Origin: Carettochelys insculpta
Lineage: Eukaryota; Chordata; Testudines; Carettochelyidae
Assembly: GCF_033958435.1 (NCBI RefSeq)
Contig: NC_134137.1
Location: 252,634,501-252,698,500, forward strand
Reading direction: 5' to 3'
Length of the DNA: 64,000 nt
Positions 19,179 through 31,513 of this stretch are shown one piece after another. Each line of letters begins with the position of its first letter. Positions within the stretch are counted from its first letter, which is position 1. Position numbers and translations under genes: made by a program. The notes beneath the pieces are model-generated. The model was not told the origin of the DNA. It made no database searches and saw only the letters and a program-made list of their open reading frames with translations.

Positions 19179-20921
19179 TCACCTCAAAGTCTTCTCTTCT
19201 GTAAATCCCAAATCCCTCAGCCTGTCCTCATAGGTCTTGTGCTCCAGACCCTTAATCATTTTTGTTGCCCTACGCTGAACCTGCTCTAGCAAATCCACAT
19301 CCTTTTTATACTGGGGGGCCCAAAACTGGACACAATATTCCAGACGTGGCCTCACCAGTGCCGAATAAAGAGGAATAACTACTTCTTTAGATCTGCTCAA
19401 AATGCTCCTCCTAATGCACCCCAGTATGCCATTAGCTTTCTTGGCTACAAGGGCACACTGTTTACTCATATCCAGCCTTTCATCCACCATAACCCCAAGG
19501 TCCCTTTTCATCGTACTGCTGCTTAGCCAGTTGGTCCCCAGCCTGCAACAAAGTTTGGGATTCTTCCGCCCCAGGTGCAGGACTCTACACTTCTCCTTAT
19601 TGAACCTCATCAGATTTCTTTTGGCCCAGTCCTCCAATTTATCCAGGTCCCTCTGGATTCTCTCTCTACTCTCCAACATACCTACCTCTCCCCCTAGTTT
19701 TGTGTCATCTGCAAACTTGCTGAGGGTGCAACCCAGTCCCTCATCCAGGTCATTAATAAAGATGTTGAATAACACCGGCCCCAGAACCGAGCCTTGCAGC
19801 ACTCTGCTTGAAACAGACCGCCATCCAGATATTGAGCCATTGACCACTACCCGTTGGGCCCGACCATCAAGGCAGCTTGCTATCCATCTTATAGTCCAAG
19901 GATCCAATCCATATTTCCTTACCTTATGGACAAGAATGTTGTGGGAGACCATATCAAAAGCCTTGCTGAAGTCAAGGTATATCACATCCACTGACTTCCT
20001 CATGTCCACAGAGCTTGTTACCTCGTCATAGAAGCTAATCAGATTGGTCAGGCAGGACTTGCCCCTGGTGAATCCATGTTGGCTACTTTTGATCACTTTC
20101 CCCTCTTCCAAGTGCTCCAAAATGGATTCCTTGAGGATTCCCTCCATTATTTTCCCAGAGATTGCGGTAAGGCTGACAGGTCTATAGTTCCCTGGATTGT
20201 CCTTCTTTCCTTTTTTAAAGATGGGCACTCCGTTTGCCTTCTTCCAGTCATCCGGTATCTCTCCTGATCTCCAAAAGTCTTCAAGGATAATGGCCAAAGG
20301 TTCAGCAATGACCTCTGCCAATTCCCTCAGTACCCTTGGGTGCATTAAATCCAGACCCATGGACTTATGCACATCTAATTTCTCTAGATAGCTCAGAACT
20401 TGTTCCTTCCCCACAGATGGCTGCCCTCCACCTTCCCATACTGCATCGTTTAGGACCGTAATGTGGCAGTTGACTTTGTCCGTGAAGACTGAGGCAAAAA
20501 AAGCATTGAGTACTTCAGCTTTTCCTGCATCATCTGTCACTAGGTTACCTCCCTCATCCAGTAATGTCCCCACACCTTCTCTGATAACCTGTTTATTGTT
20601 CACATGCCTGTAGAAACCCTTCTTGTTACTCTTCACATCCCTTGCTAGCTGCAGTTCCAATTGTGCTTTTGCTTTCCTGATTACTGCCTGGCATTCTCCA
20701 TCCGTATGTTTATACTCCCCCTTAGTCAACTGTCCATGTTTCCATTTCTTGTATGCATCCTTTTTGAATTTAAGCTGATTAAGGATTTCCCTACCATCTT
20801 TGCATTCCTTACTACGCAGCGGGATTGTTTGTTCCTGTGCCTTCAGTAAGAAGAGGGAGGTAACTTGGTCTCTACATTTAGGAAACATCTTAATGTTCCA
20901 GACTTTCCCGGAAGATGTCAA
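19179..20921 (-). pseudogene. CR1 ORF2 reverse transcriptase, long open frame of 580 codons
   Basis: The frame is uninterrupted over the whole reverse transcriptase. Motifs in order: [83 protein letters not shown], and the catalytic FADDTKLGG at about 19701-19720. The connection to the C-terminal segment at 18920-19114 needs a frame change near 19120-19180. The first dozen residues are outside CR1 homology. It lacks the endonuclease, so it is not a functional element. Together with the low damage this suggests a fairly young insertion. It is a different CR1 subfamily from 41030-45187. Confidence 0.9.
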
Positions 20922-20935
20922 AATGCAAAGGGGAT

Positions 20936-21532
20936 GAGATGCAGCAGAACCTGAGCTTTCTAGGAGGCAGGAATTGTACTGTTAATTGAATAAAGAGCAT
21001 AGTGTATACTATCAGTTGGAATGAACTTTACTGTAGATTGAAAACAGCATAAGAAAGAGCAAAAGTAAAGCCTCAGTAGGGACCAGTCTACATACGTTTC
21101 TTTCCATAGTCCATGCTGAGCTTGAAAGAAAAAATGGCTGTTTAGCTGTGCACAGGTGAAGTGCAGGAAATATAAATTTGCAGTATACAAACCAAAAGGG
21201 ATCACAACCTGACACAAGTAAATACACCCTCCTCTATGCACAAACATCATTAGCTTAGGCTCATAAACATGAACTCATTTTCACAAATGCCACAGAATAC
21301 AGGTTCACTATGATTTCAGCTGGATTCTGTGCAAATTGTCTGTACATCCCTAGTAAGTGTATGACTGGCTATTAATTTTCTATGACTCAGAGACTTCTGA
21401 AACACACCTATATACTGATGACCTCTCCTGAACTATGTCTTACCCTCAGTCCTTTTCCTCTGTATAGCCTTGTTCCAATACCTATGTTAGACATCTAGTT
21501 CCATTATCCTTGATGTTCTCCAAAACCTCAGA
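20936..21532. other. No recognisable feature
   Basis: AT-rich sequence; the overlapping open frames at 20960-21250 and 21012-21227 show no known family. Confidence 0.5.
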
Positions 21533-21933
21533 GGCTTCGTCTACATTACCCCTCCCTTTCAGAAGGGGCATATAAATTCAGTTGATTGAAAATGCTAATG
21601 AGGCACGAATATGAATATTCAGCACATCATTTGTATAATTTGCTGCATCAAAAGTGCCGCTTTTGAAATGCAAAATAGCCATGTGTACTGAGTTCCTTTG
21701 AAAGGAAGTCCTGCTTTCGAAAGCACCCTTCCTCCTACTTCATTTTGGGAAGAAGGGTGCTTTTGAAAGTGGGGCTTCCTCTTGAAGGAATCCTGTATAC
21801 ACAGCTATTTTGCATTTCGAAGCAGCACTTCTGATGTGGTAAGTGGCTGCCATTATGCAAATGAGATGCTGAATATCAGCATCTCATTAACATTTTCTAT
21901 TGTCTGCAGGAAGGGCTAGTGTAGACACAGTCC
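21533..21933. mobile_element. Foldback MITE, Harbinger type
   Basis: Ends GGCTTCGTCTACATTACCC and GGGCTAGTGTAGACACAGTCC are inverted repeats flanked by AGA (21530-21532, 21934-21936). The halves are inverted copies, with GCTAATGAGGC on the left and AATGAGATGCTG on the right and CTTTCGAAAGCACCC around the centre. It is 401 bp. Confidence 0.8.
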
Positions 21934-21936
21934 AGA

Positions 21937-22377
21937 TGTTCTTAAAAGGACATCTCTCACTGATTCTGGTTGTAAAGAAAACCTCAAAAATATGAACTCA
22001 GTAAAACCAGGTGACAAGCTTTGAAAATAATTGTGAGAAGTACAAACTGCCCCATTCATCTCAGGATGGTGTTACCACATTTGACCTGTGGTGTTAATTT
22101 AAAGCAACATCTCTCATGTAAGAAAGGAGAGGTTTGCAGAACTGCGTAAGTCACTATGGATAAAGTCTCTTTCTGATGCCACAAACGGGTGACATTTGAA
22201 AGATGGGTCCTTCTGCATTACAGAAAACATAAGTGGTGCTAAAACCAAGGAGCCTAGCAGAGCTCACAGGGTAGCCAAGCTTAGAAAGACAAGCTCAAGG
22301 AGCCCAGCTAAGCCAAGTGACACTCGTGATCCTGTTTTAAATAGCTGCACAATCTTTGAGTGCCACCTCATTTTGAG
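21937..22377. other. No recognisable feature
   Basis: No gene or repeat recognised. The open frame 22196-22501 runs into a Penelope fragment and is not a gene. Confidence 0.5.
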
Positions 22378-22468
22378 GACAACAAGAAGTCTTGTGACAC
22401 CTTATAGACTAACAGATATTTTGGAGCATAAGCTTTCATGGGCAAAGACCTGCTTCATCAGATGCATG
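22378..22468 (-). mobile_element. Penelope terminal fragment (family 2)
   Basis: AAGAAGTCTTGTGACACC, TTATAGACTAACAGATATTTTGG and GCATAAGCTTTC match the Penelope-type repeat nested at 62598-62821. On the minus strand it contains a hammerhead-like core at 22426-22465: GCAT, CTGATGA, A, a short stem ending CCCAT, GAAA, GC, TT, ATGC. Confidence 0.65.
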
Positions 22469-23874
22469 AGTTGGGGGTGGTGGTTTCAGAGGGGTATTTA
22501 AAGAGTGGGGTCCCAGTAAGAGGGAGGGCCAGAGCTGACAAGGTCTGTTCAGCAAGGTGGAAATGGCCCAGTATCAACAGGTGACTCACATGGGCAGAAC
22601 TTACTATGTCAGTAGAGATTGGATGATTACCACCTCTGTTTTCCCACATTGACCCCTGCAGATAATCACACCTTTGTGTGAATGGGGGGTGTTTCCTGCC
22701 CAATGAGCAGTTGTGTGAGCTCTCCAGGTGCTCCATATTTTTAAAAAAATAATTCGCAAAAATATAGCATTTACATGCTAACTCCAAAAAAGCATGGATT
22801 TCACAGCAGAACTTTTCAGCAGCAGTCCTCTGCAAACAAATCCACACAGAAGAATAATTTAGCAGTGGTTAAAACTGGATTATGGTGAAAATAGTTTCAT
22901 GATTGCACTTATATATCCACCAAGAGAGCAATGGGAAAGAGAGATTCCATCTTCATGGAATATAAACACATCCTTGCTCACATACCAAACTGTGTTAGAG
23001 ACTATTTTTGATTATATGGTGTATGTATTTAGCATTAATAAATTTTAATAACTATAAAATCAGGAGCTGGAAAGAATGCAGTTTCTTAAATAAAAAGTTG
23101 AGATTCTTTATTAAAGAATTTAATGTTCCTGAAAGGCCTTGGCATGAAAATGGTGGAAACTGAAGTCATTTGTTTATCCATGGAACAGGTACAACACTAT
23201 TCCAACAATGTTCCTCACTACGGAGTTGGAAGGACCACCTGTAGGGATGAAAGGGCAGCTCAGTCTCCATGTCCATTGAATCTTTGGCTTCTCATTTGAG
23301 AATTCCAATATGAGTGCCAGTGAGTGCCAGTTGAGTTGGCAGTTTTATGATGTAGATACATTTCCAACAGGGACTTGACTGAGTAAATATTATTTTAATA
23401 AAAATTTTTTGGTATATAAAACTCCACTGAAAACTCTGGGCTTTGGAACAACCATCTCAAGTTTTGATATGTCCTTGGAGAAAGAGGAAGGAAAATGCTT
23501 AAATTTACAGAAAAGCTACCCAGTTTTAGTGTTTTTTTTTAAATTTAACAAACAGGTTATGTATTCTTTTACACCACAACATGAGATTTGCTATATCAGA
23601 TCAGATTACTTGGCAATCCTGCTTTCACCAAATTCCAATATTTGATGCTGCAGCTGAAAAAAATGTAATACACTTAGTGCAATGCTGTGCTTGGGATTAA
23701 AAGTAAAATCCTTCATGACTCCTATGACAATCAACTTGTGTCCTGAAATGTGATATTTGCTTCCCTTTATTTTAGCCCGCCTAACTACAAGTATTGATGA
23801 TCCAAATTACTTTTCTTCTTTAATTTTCAAGGGTCTTGTATTATATTAGCTTCTAGTAATTCTGAATGATCATG
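22469..23874. other. No recognisable feature
   Basis: AT-rich. Open frames 22458-22847 and 23409-23645 have no homology I recognise. A GAGTGCCA direct duplication sits near 23311-23330. Confidence 0.45.
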
Positions 23875-24000
23875 TTAAGCACCTATGTAGTGCTTTCCAT
23901 CCCAAATCACTTGATAAACATTAAATCTCAAGCACTGCTGTGAGGTGGGTGTCACTATTTCTAGTTAGGGAAACTGAGGCACAGAGATCACAGCGGAAAC
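23875..24000 (+). mobile_element. MIR-like ancient SINE relic
   Basis: CACCTATGTAGTGCTTTCCATC, CTGTGAGGTGGGTGTCACTATTT and GGGAAACTGAGGCACAGAG follow the conserved 3' part of MIR/L2-type repeats. No promoter boxes remain. Confidence 0.6.
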
Positions 24001-25718
24001 AAAATGTTAGTGCTAGCCTTGAACACTGGAATCACCCACTGCCAATTATGTCTCTTCAATAGCACTGAACAAAGTAACACAACTAGGTTTTACAATTACA
24101 ATTCAAATTGCCACATCTCAGAGTTGACTTAAATTCATTGGTCTGATTGGCCAGTTGCACCATTTTAGGACCACCAAATTTAGCCTATCTGTAAGCATGT
24201 AATTTCCTCCTTAAGTCCGTGGAAGTTACAGCCATGTTGCACCAAGGCTGGATTTGGCCCAGAGAGAATATCTCCATGACAATGAAGCAATCTGATTCTG
24301 AGTGAAACCCAACTGCTGTCAAATTCTCCCTCTACTGTGGATCAGCGATTTTAGTTTTGGGTGGACTCAGATCACAGAGACTGAGTTTTCCATTACATAT
24401 TCTTAGCTGTTAAGCTGGGCCTGCTATAATGCTTGAAAACTAATCCTTTTAGTTAGGCTTTTTACCATAACACCCAGCAGAAATATTGCTTTTGCCTAGT
24501 TGGTTAAGCCACAGTATACCGTAGCAGTCAGCTTGGCAGCGTCAAAGCATTAGACAAAGGCAAAGCAATCCACAGTCAGCAGAATGAATGGAACAATTCA
24601 CACTGTTGTACACAGATATAGAGGTTAAACCCAAACACATGAAAAAGTGATGCTGGAAGCACTTGGGAACAGCTGGGCCAGATGAATAACTCAATTGGAT
24701 GCCATGAGGAACAAATTAAACAACTGACTGGAGACCAGGCTGCTCCTGTGACAGACACTTTAATCAGGAAGTCAAAAGCTGATTGACAAGATGAAAAGCT
24801 GGATGACATGAAAAATGGAAACAGAAGGAACAACACAAGAAAAGGGCACCCTGGGTCAGCATGCTGACAAAAATAATCAAGTACGACAGGCCATAATCCA
24901 ATCTTCGAATGTTTGGCATGGTGCTAGTTATGAGAGTCTGCAGCCAAGAGAAAAGAAAACTATTATTAAGCGAAAGAAATTATCTGTCTTTCCAGATCTC
25001 AACTAGTACATGCTCACCAGAGATCCCCCCTCCCCCCCGCCCACATGCATGCACAGTAGAAATAGCTCTCACTGGGTTTTATGGGATAAAATTAGTATGC
25101 TTTATTATATAGAGAAATAGAGTGGTTTTGTCACACCATTAAAATAATTCATTGTGTTTTGAAAATCTACATCTAAATGGGTGCTGACATTGAGTAGGTA
25201 TAAAAGTAAAGGCCATCAAAGTGCACAGGGTTTTCTTCTGCAGCTGAATGCAAAGATATTCCTTTCAGGTTTTCTACAGGGACCCGTCATGACTAAGCTT
25301 TTAGACAGAACAGCTCTGTTACAACTGCTAACTGGAGGGCATATTAAATACCTCCAATTCATATTTTAAGACTGACTTACACACATGTATCTCAGTTACA
25401 TCTCCCCCAGATCAGTGAGGCTGTAATGGGATAATTGAACGTAAAATTTAACTCTTAGTTTCTATACTTTATGGCCAAGATATTAAAAAAACCAGGGGTC
25501 CAAAACTGAGCTCTTAAATTCCTAATTAGTTACAAAATATGTTGCCTGATTTTCAAAAGCACTGTGCTCCAAGTAGAAGAATCCAGGACTTTTGGATTTA
25601 CGTACCTAAGTGTGGATTTAATAACCAAACTTTAGGTCTCCATTTATGAAAGTCTTGTCTTAACTGCTTTAGGACATGGGGTGGGGGAAGTGAGTAGAGA
25701 AAGCTGCTTATTACTCTT
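24001..25718. other. No recognisable gene; scrap of old repeat near 25550-25640
   Basis: TGATTTTCAAAAGCACTGTGC and GGATTTACGTACCTAAGTG resemble an old interspersed repeat also hinted at near 28470-28560 and 6000. Otherwise nothing seen. Confidence 0.45.
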
Positions 25719-25977
25719 GGGCTGTGTCTACACTACAAAAATAACTTCAAAATTGCTTACTTCAAAGTACAACCTTAAAGTAAGCAACTTCGAAGCTGAG
25801 CATCTACACACACCCTGCTTCAAAGTTAAATTTCTAAGTAAGGCACTACTCCTTTCCTGGGAATGAAGGAAGGACTTTGAAGTAAGGGAAAATGTGTGTA
25901 GACTCTCTGCTGGCTGCTTTGAAGTAGTGCCTAACTTCAAAGTTAACTTCGAAGTTAGTTCCCAGTGTAGATACACC
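25719..25977 (+). mobile_element. Harbinger-type MITE, complete
   Basis: Ends GGGCTGTGTCTACACTAC and CAGTGTAGATACACC are inverted, flanked by CTT (25716-25718, 25978-25980). The interior has repeated ACTTCAAAGT, ACTTCGAAGC and CTTCGAAGT motifs. Same family as 1-194, in opposite orientation. Confidence 0.8.
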
Positions 25978-26108
25978 CTTGGAATATGGCTCATTGCTTT
26001 TAAAATTTCATTAAAATATTTTGGGTTAGTCATTATAGATTTTCAGCACCAAAAAAGTTATTAATAGAAAGTTCAGAGAAATAGCGATAAAGAGGCTTGC
26101 CACTAAAG

Positions 26109-26308
26109 GGAGGGCTAGCTTGGTGGTTGTAGCATTAGCCTGCTAAACCCAGAGTTGTGACATTGCTGCATGAGATGGCCATTTAGGGATGTGGTACAAA
26201 TAGATTGCCAAAAATATATATAATCTGCTAAAGATGGCACTTGTCCTACCAAGAGCCTGGAGTGGGCTCAATGACCTCTCAAGATCCCTTCCAGCTCTAT
26301 GAGATAGG
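26109..26308 (+). mobile_element. tRNA-derived SINE of the Cry I type with CR1-like tail
   Basis: The head GGAGGGCTAGCTTGGTGGTTG reads as a tRNA-derived region with an A box (TAGCTTGGTGG). AACCCAGAGTTGTGACATTG is a decayed B box. The tail TCAATGACCTCTCAAGATCCCTTCCAGCTCTATGAGAT follows the CR1 3' end, which lets the SINE borrow CR1 machinery. Cry I SINEs are known from hidden-necked turtles. Weak promoter boxes suggest an old inactive copy. Confidence 0.75.
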
Positions 26309-27976
26309 CATACCTCCACTTTTCTCTCTTCATCATCTTCTTCCTGGCTTTATTTAAAATGTTCCTAGGATCATTTATTATACTTTTTTTCTCCTAACCC
26401 TCAGAATCTGGGCTGCCTTCCTGTAGCATCATGTATCCTCCAGCCAATCTTTATTCCCCATCTATTGTAAAAACTAAAATGACCATTGCAATTTTACACT
26501 GTTCCCAGTTTAGTATTTACCACTGACAGTGGGTTAAAAGGTGCAAAAGGTCCATGAATCACTGCAGAAAGAGCAAGCTGTTTCTTCAGGAGGAAAGGGA
26601 AGATTAAATGGCCACATTTTGTCCTCTCCTGCCCTTGACAGTTGCCTCCTTGATGACTTTCTTTGGACTGTACTTCTAAGTATTCTGCTTATGTTCCTGG
26701 ACTATCAAAGTTGCTGCTATCTGTAATCGATAGGACACACCATGCTGTGCTCACTCATGGAGACTTTACTTTTGTTCTTTTCTTGTTCTGTTGTTCTCTT
26801 ACTCACAAACAAAGGCCAGCCTAAAAAGACAAAAGCATATGAATGTTTTCTGTGTATATAAAAAACATATCAGAAATCTGTCATGTCTTTGGTTCAATTC
26901 CTAGTAAACAGATACCTTTAACTTGTTTTGCTTGTTGAGCACCAGGGACGCCAAAGTCTTTGCACAGGCACAGCAGCCATGGTCATCATTTGGGGTAGGG
27001 AGGAAAGGAGCCCAGACAGAGGCCCAGATTGGGAGCAGGGGGAGATGATATAGAGCTGCTTCTCCTGCCAGATGCTTGCTGCCTCTGCACCTGGATGCTG
27101 GTCATGTTCTGAACACAGATCCTCATGCTAGCCATGCTCCCCTTCTCTGTGTGTTGGGTGCTGTGTGGTCACCAACCTGTGTTCTGTACAACGATGAGAG
27201 CCCATAGAAGCAATGTGCGGGTGGGGAGGGGAGGTAGGCCTATAAGGCCTATCAGGAGACAAGGCAGAGTAATGTTATGAAAAATTTAAATAAGCAAACA
27301 AACAAACAAAACCAGTCTATTCCAAAAGGAATACCCAGTGGATCTACTTTAAAATTCCTAATGCGTTACTAGGTTTTATATTTTACTGACATTTAAAAGT
27401 AAGTAGTATGAAGTATGTCTCATAGGTGAATCTGACATAGTTCCAAGGACTTACTACTGTAATTCCAATCCTTCAGCAGAATAATGGGACTTGTGACTAA
27501 GGCATGCAGAAGAAGTTTGGGCATCATGAAAAAGACGACCCTTAGAAGGACACATGTATTGTTCTGGATCAGATTAGCACCGAGCCTAGATGGCTCTCAC
27601 ACCCTGCAACCTCTGGTGTGTTGCCAGTAAGCCCCAGGCACTCACACAATGAACAGGTGAAAATGTGGTAGTCTGGAGAGCAATGAGATGTCAGTGGCAT
27701 CACAGCCCTTCATGTTCTTCCTTTGATTTACAGACCACAGAGGCAGAACCTTCAGGCCCAGCTCAGCGTGTGTTTAATGGAAAACATTCTCCATGCCCAG
27801 ATTCACTGGACAGATAGAAGTGTTTTTGTGTATTTTAAAATACATTCTGTGTTTTGAAATGAGTTGCCTGCAGATGTAACATTTTATTTAAATAATGGCT
27901 AGAGATCTTTTGGACCACTTTGTTTAAAACCAGGTTTATCCAGGCATGCTTTGTTCCACAGGGTACCACAGTATCT
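26309..27976. other. No recognisable feature
   Basis: AT-rich sequence with an (AAAC)n run near 27296-27310. No gene recognised. Confidence 0.5.
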
Positions 27977-28010
27977 TGTGTGTGTGTGTGCACGCACACA
28001 TATGTGTGTG
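27977..28010 (+). repeat. TG/CA microsatellite
   Basis: TGTGTGTGTGTG, then CACGCACACA, then TGTGTGTG. Confidence 0.85.
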
Positions 28011-28839
28011 CCTTTATTTACATCTGGCAGATGCGTCAATGTTGACCATAATGAGTTGGAATACATTAACAGCAGCGCTGAGAAACAGCATACAACATTT
28101 TCAGAAGTGGACAAGAAAAACGTATGCAATTAAAACTAAAGGAAATGTGGGCAGGCAGAATATAATTACCTGAGCTGGAATTTGATTAGGGCCTTACTGT
28201 GAAGGACATGAATCTGCTCTGAAGCAATTTCTGAATCCTTTACATGCTGCATGTTTGATTGCTGTAAAGGGGATACTGTATGTAACCCAGGAGGTTAATT
28301 CAGGAAGAAGCTGTTGCATACTAGGAGGCAAAAGCAACACTTCAGACAGTTTTCCACCCACCAGCATTTATAGGACAGCACAGGTGCTATTAGTTCCTCT
28401 CCACTGCCAACACCTTGCTAAGCTCCTTTGCCCAGTTTTGTGCAGCAGTGGAAACAAAGTGCAGGAAAATGAGAACCAAAGGCCTAGATTCTTAAAGGTA
28501 TTTAGGCACTCAAATATTTGTCAGGATATATATGGTTGGCTATAAAGATAGGCATTTAAAGACAGAGTGTGAAAGAATTAGGGGAAACCTGGACTCCCAG
28601 AGGTTAGGTTCTGAGGTAGAATAAACCTCTGCATATGACAGACATGCATGGAGACTGTTTATGGTTTTAAAAATCAGTTTTTTCTATGTTATGCTTTGTT
28701 CCAGCTGTCAAGAAAACACAGTGCTTTGCTTTAAAAAGGAAATGCAGGAGTGAAGGTCACCGCTGGACCAAGACTCCCAAAGAAAAGGCACACAGGTAAT
28801 CCTGGAATTGTTGGTAAAAACTTTCTAACCACACAGCCC
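28011..28839. other. No recognisable feature
   Basis: No gene or clear repeat apart from a weak old-repeat scrap near 28470-28560. Confidence 0.4.
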
Positions 28840-29301
28840 CTCCGCACCCCATCACCACTGCCCCTGCTGGGACTGCTCTGCCTGAGGCCACTGCTCAGTC
28901 TGTTGCCCCTCCCTCCACCACTTGCTCTTCCCCATTTTCACTCACTTTCTCTGGGCTGCGTCAGGGGACTGGGAGGCAGGACGGGGGCTCTGGCTCTGGC
29001 AGGGGGCACAGGCTGAGGATGAGGGGTTTCGGTTGAGGAGGGATCTCCTGTCTGGGGCGGGGGAGTTGATGGGTGGGGGACAAGGAGAACTCTTGCCAGG
29101 GGATGAGGGTTCCTGGGGCGGGGGCAGAAAAGAGGAGTTCAGGGTGCAGGAGAGAGCTTTGAGCCGTGGCTATAGTTTGGGGTGCAGGAGGTTGAGGACT
29201 AGGACTGGGCAGTGGGGGCTCTTGAGTGGGGCTGGGGATGAGGCATTTGGGGAGTAAGAGTAGGTAGGCTCAAGACTGGGGCAGGGAGTGGGGGTCTAGA
29301 G
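28840..29301 (+). repeat. G-rich degenerate repeat block
   Basis: The second part is built from loose units on the theme GGGGTGCAGGAG/GGCAGGGGGC/GGGGATGAGG. Similar G-rich stretches occur inside the hAT-like elements at 15170-15260 and 32040-32150. It may be the inner part of a hAT-like element attached to 29302-29490. Open frames here are low-complexity artefacts. Confidence 0.45.
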
Positions 29302-29490
29302 CAGTGCTCCCTGTAAGCTGAGAGCTTAGGCAGACATCCAGGAGAGATTCAAATGCCTCCCAGCTGATTAGCAGAGTGCCCAGAGCCACCAGCCTGTGTT
29401 TCTCTGGTGGTGCACATCCATCTGTGCCTCAGGGCACATAACACAATTCATTCAGCGCATGGATGGAAAAAATCAGAGGGCCCTTGCAGC
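29302..29490 (+). mobile_element. hAT-type MITE (same family as 55198-55384)
   Basis: It begins CAGTGCTCCCTGTAAGCTG and runs colinear with the reverse complement of 55198-55384, sharing CAGGAGAGATTCAAATG, CTGATTAGCAGAG and TGGTGGTGCA. The right end is degraded. Confidence 0.6.
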
Positions 29491-30225
29491 ACCCATTGGT
29501 TGTGGCTCCCGGCCCGTCGGCGCTGGGACTCCACACAGGGCAGTGGCTGTGTGCAGAGAGAGCCCGGGCAGGTAGGAAGTCTGCCTTCACCCCAGGCCTC
29601 TGCTGTGCTGCCACCTGGACTTCTCATGGCCCAGTCAGCAACGCTGACAGGAGCTGCCAGGGCAGGGTCAAGAGCCACCTGGGTCCCTACCAGTCAAAAG
29701 CCGGATGCCTGACAACCCTAACTGTTGGCTAAGCATAGCGAACAGTAGCCTGGGACTTGGTCAAGCAGTGGGAGAATCATGGGAATCATCTCCAAACAGT
29801 GAAGAGCTAAGGCCTGTGATCTGAGGAAGGTGCACTTCAGGGTGCCAGGGAGGGATCAGGGAGCAGCTAGGCAAAAGCTCACACTGTATAAATTACTGCC
29901 TATCCTGCCAGGAGGCTCAGGATGTAGACTGAGTGGTGTCCAGCCCTGCTCAGGAGACCAAAGCCCTAGCCTAGTAATCAACTATGCTGTGTGATGCAGT
30001 GAGGCAGAGTGGCCTCCCTCTGAGCTCCCTCTGGCCACAGGCCGCAACAAGCATATTTTTACAGACATCACTTAAACCTATGCTTTTGTGTTTAATAAAC
30101 TTGTTTTTACTATAAACCAATTTAGGGCTGTGATTGAAATAAGAGTGTTAGACAAACCTCTGTTAAATTATGAGCTACATGTTATTGTCTCTTTAAAGGA
30201 AGAATGAACTTAATAAAGTTTGTAA
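29491..30225. other. No recognisable feature
   Basis: Open frames 29407-29732 overlap on both strands and have no recognised homology. Nothing else seen. Confidence 0.45.
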
Positions 30226-30484
30226 GCCTATGTTTAGACTGTGGCTGCTATTTCAGGATCCAAAGTATCCCGAAATGAGCAACACGGCACCTTTTTGCAC
30301 AGCCCGAAATATCACTTGTCATGAGAGGGGTAACGGAAGTTTTGAAATAGACCTTTCTTCCGAACTTTGGTGCCATTTGGATGGCCCCAAGTTCAGCATG
30401 GGGTATTTTGAAATAATCTGTGCAATTTGCATTGTGCAAATTGCACAAATCATTTTGAAACACAGACACAGTCTAAATGTAGCC
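30226..30484. mobile_element. MITE with TTTAGACTGTG ends
   Basis: Left GCCTATGTTTAGACTGTGGCTG and right CACAGACACAGTCTAAATGTAGCC are inverted repeats. The flanks are TAA on the left and TGA on the right, a decayed 3-bp duplication. The interior has TATTTTGAAATA motifs and the palindrome TTTGCATTGTGCAAATTGCAC. Confidence 0.7.
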
Positions 30485-31505
30485 TGAGTGTTTAGCAAGA
30501 GAGCTGGGCACTGCAAGGGGATGTCTCTGGGTACTTGGGAGTTTGGGTTCACTGTTTGTTACTTGCAAGGCAAAGTTTGGATTGGCAGAGGTCCCGAAGC
30601 ATTTGCTGGTGAGGCAGACAAACAAGTGAATCAGGGAGATGTCTCACTGCTTAATAGTAGCAAAATTCCCAGTGGCCGAGGCTGAGAGGAGTAACACAGA
30701 AAGTCGCACTGTTGGGAACCTCAGCGGACTGTCATATAGGAGGATGATGTCATGTAAATTCAGAACTGGGAGGGTGCTGGAGTCATTCTGCAAGAAAGTA
30801 GCCAGCACAGATCATGCAGCAAGGAATGTTGGTTACGTATTATATACCTCCCCATGTAGACTGCTTGCCTGCGCTGAAAGGTGAACACCTGACTGTTTCA
30901 TGACACTGAAAATATGCCAAGGATAGCTGGTAAGAGTCAGAAAGATGCTGATGATCTAGCTTCAGAGAGAAACATTTTGCCAAATCATTAGCTCAGGCAG
31001 AGGTGCTTGCTTATCAACACTCCTGGCACTGCATTCTTGAGATGGAATTTCTATGAGCACAGCGAGTCAGCTGTTTTCAAGTTACAGGAGAATTCAAAAC
31101 TTTACTTAAGCATTTTGACTTGCTTTTACACTTGTGCAACCATATGAAGATTTATTTTTTAAAAACTGGACAATTAATTAGTCCACAAGATAATATGGTC
31201 TAAATATAAGGGGTCTTATAAGTATAAGGGGTCTTAATTTTTTTTGCAGCATGTCCCATGCCCCCAACATACAAAAGTATATAGGCTACTTCCTCCCTTT
31301 GGAGATGGAATAACATCCCTGTGGAAACTACAGAAATGGCTGACCTGGAAAGTGATACTAGGCAAGTATTTAGTGTATTGTTAGTTGTGCTTTAATATTA
31401 TTTAGTAGCTGGAAAGAAGGAGTAACGTGGCTGTAACAGTGCACTTTTAGGAACTGACATATGGGCATACCTCAGAGAAAAGACTGAAAGGGCAAATCAG
31501 TGTAG
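30485..31505. other. No recognisable feature
   Basis: AT-rich, with a local tandem duplication of ATAAGGGGTCTTA near 31207-31237. No gene seen. Confidence 0.5.
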
Positions 31506-31513
31506 CTTTAGAT

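Larger units (their letters stand above)
18833..20935 (-). mobile_element. 5'-truncated CR1 LINE
   Basis: The minus-strand 3' end is at 18833 with ATTCTGTGATTCTGTG-type repeats. The 3' UTR follows, with GGAAGGGACCTCAGGAGG in the plus-strand reading, then the ORF2 C-terminus. The 5' limit is about 20890-20935, where homology to the other CR1 stops upstream of the reverse transcriptase, so the endonuclease and ORF1 are absent. Truncation at the 5' end is usual for target-primed reverse transcription. No target duplication was seen. Confidence 0.9.

Noticed and set aside
26109..26180. Functional tRNA gene
   Set aside because: Cloverleaf and B box are degraded and a CR1-like tail follows, so it is a SINE head.
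27977..28010. TG/CA tract as regulatory Z-DNA element
   Set aside because: Short ordinary microsatellite without any supporting context.
29407..29732. Coding exon on either strand
   Set aside because: Overlaps a hAT MITE and its flank; frames open on both strands and no domain.
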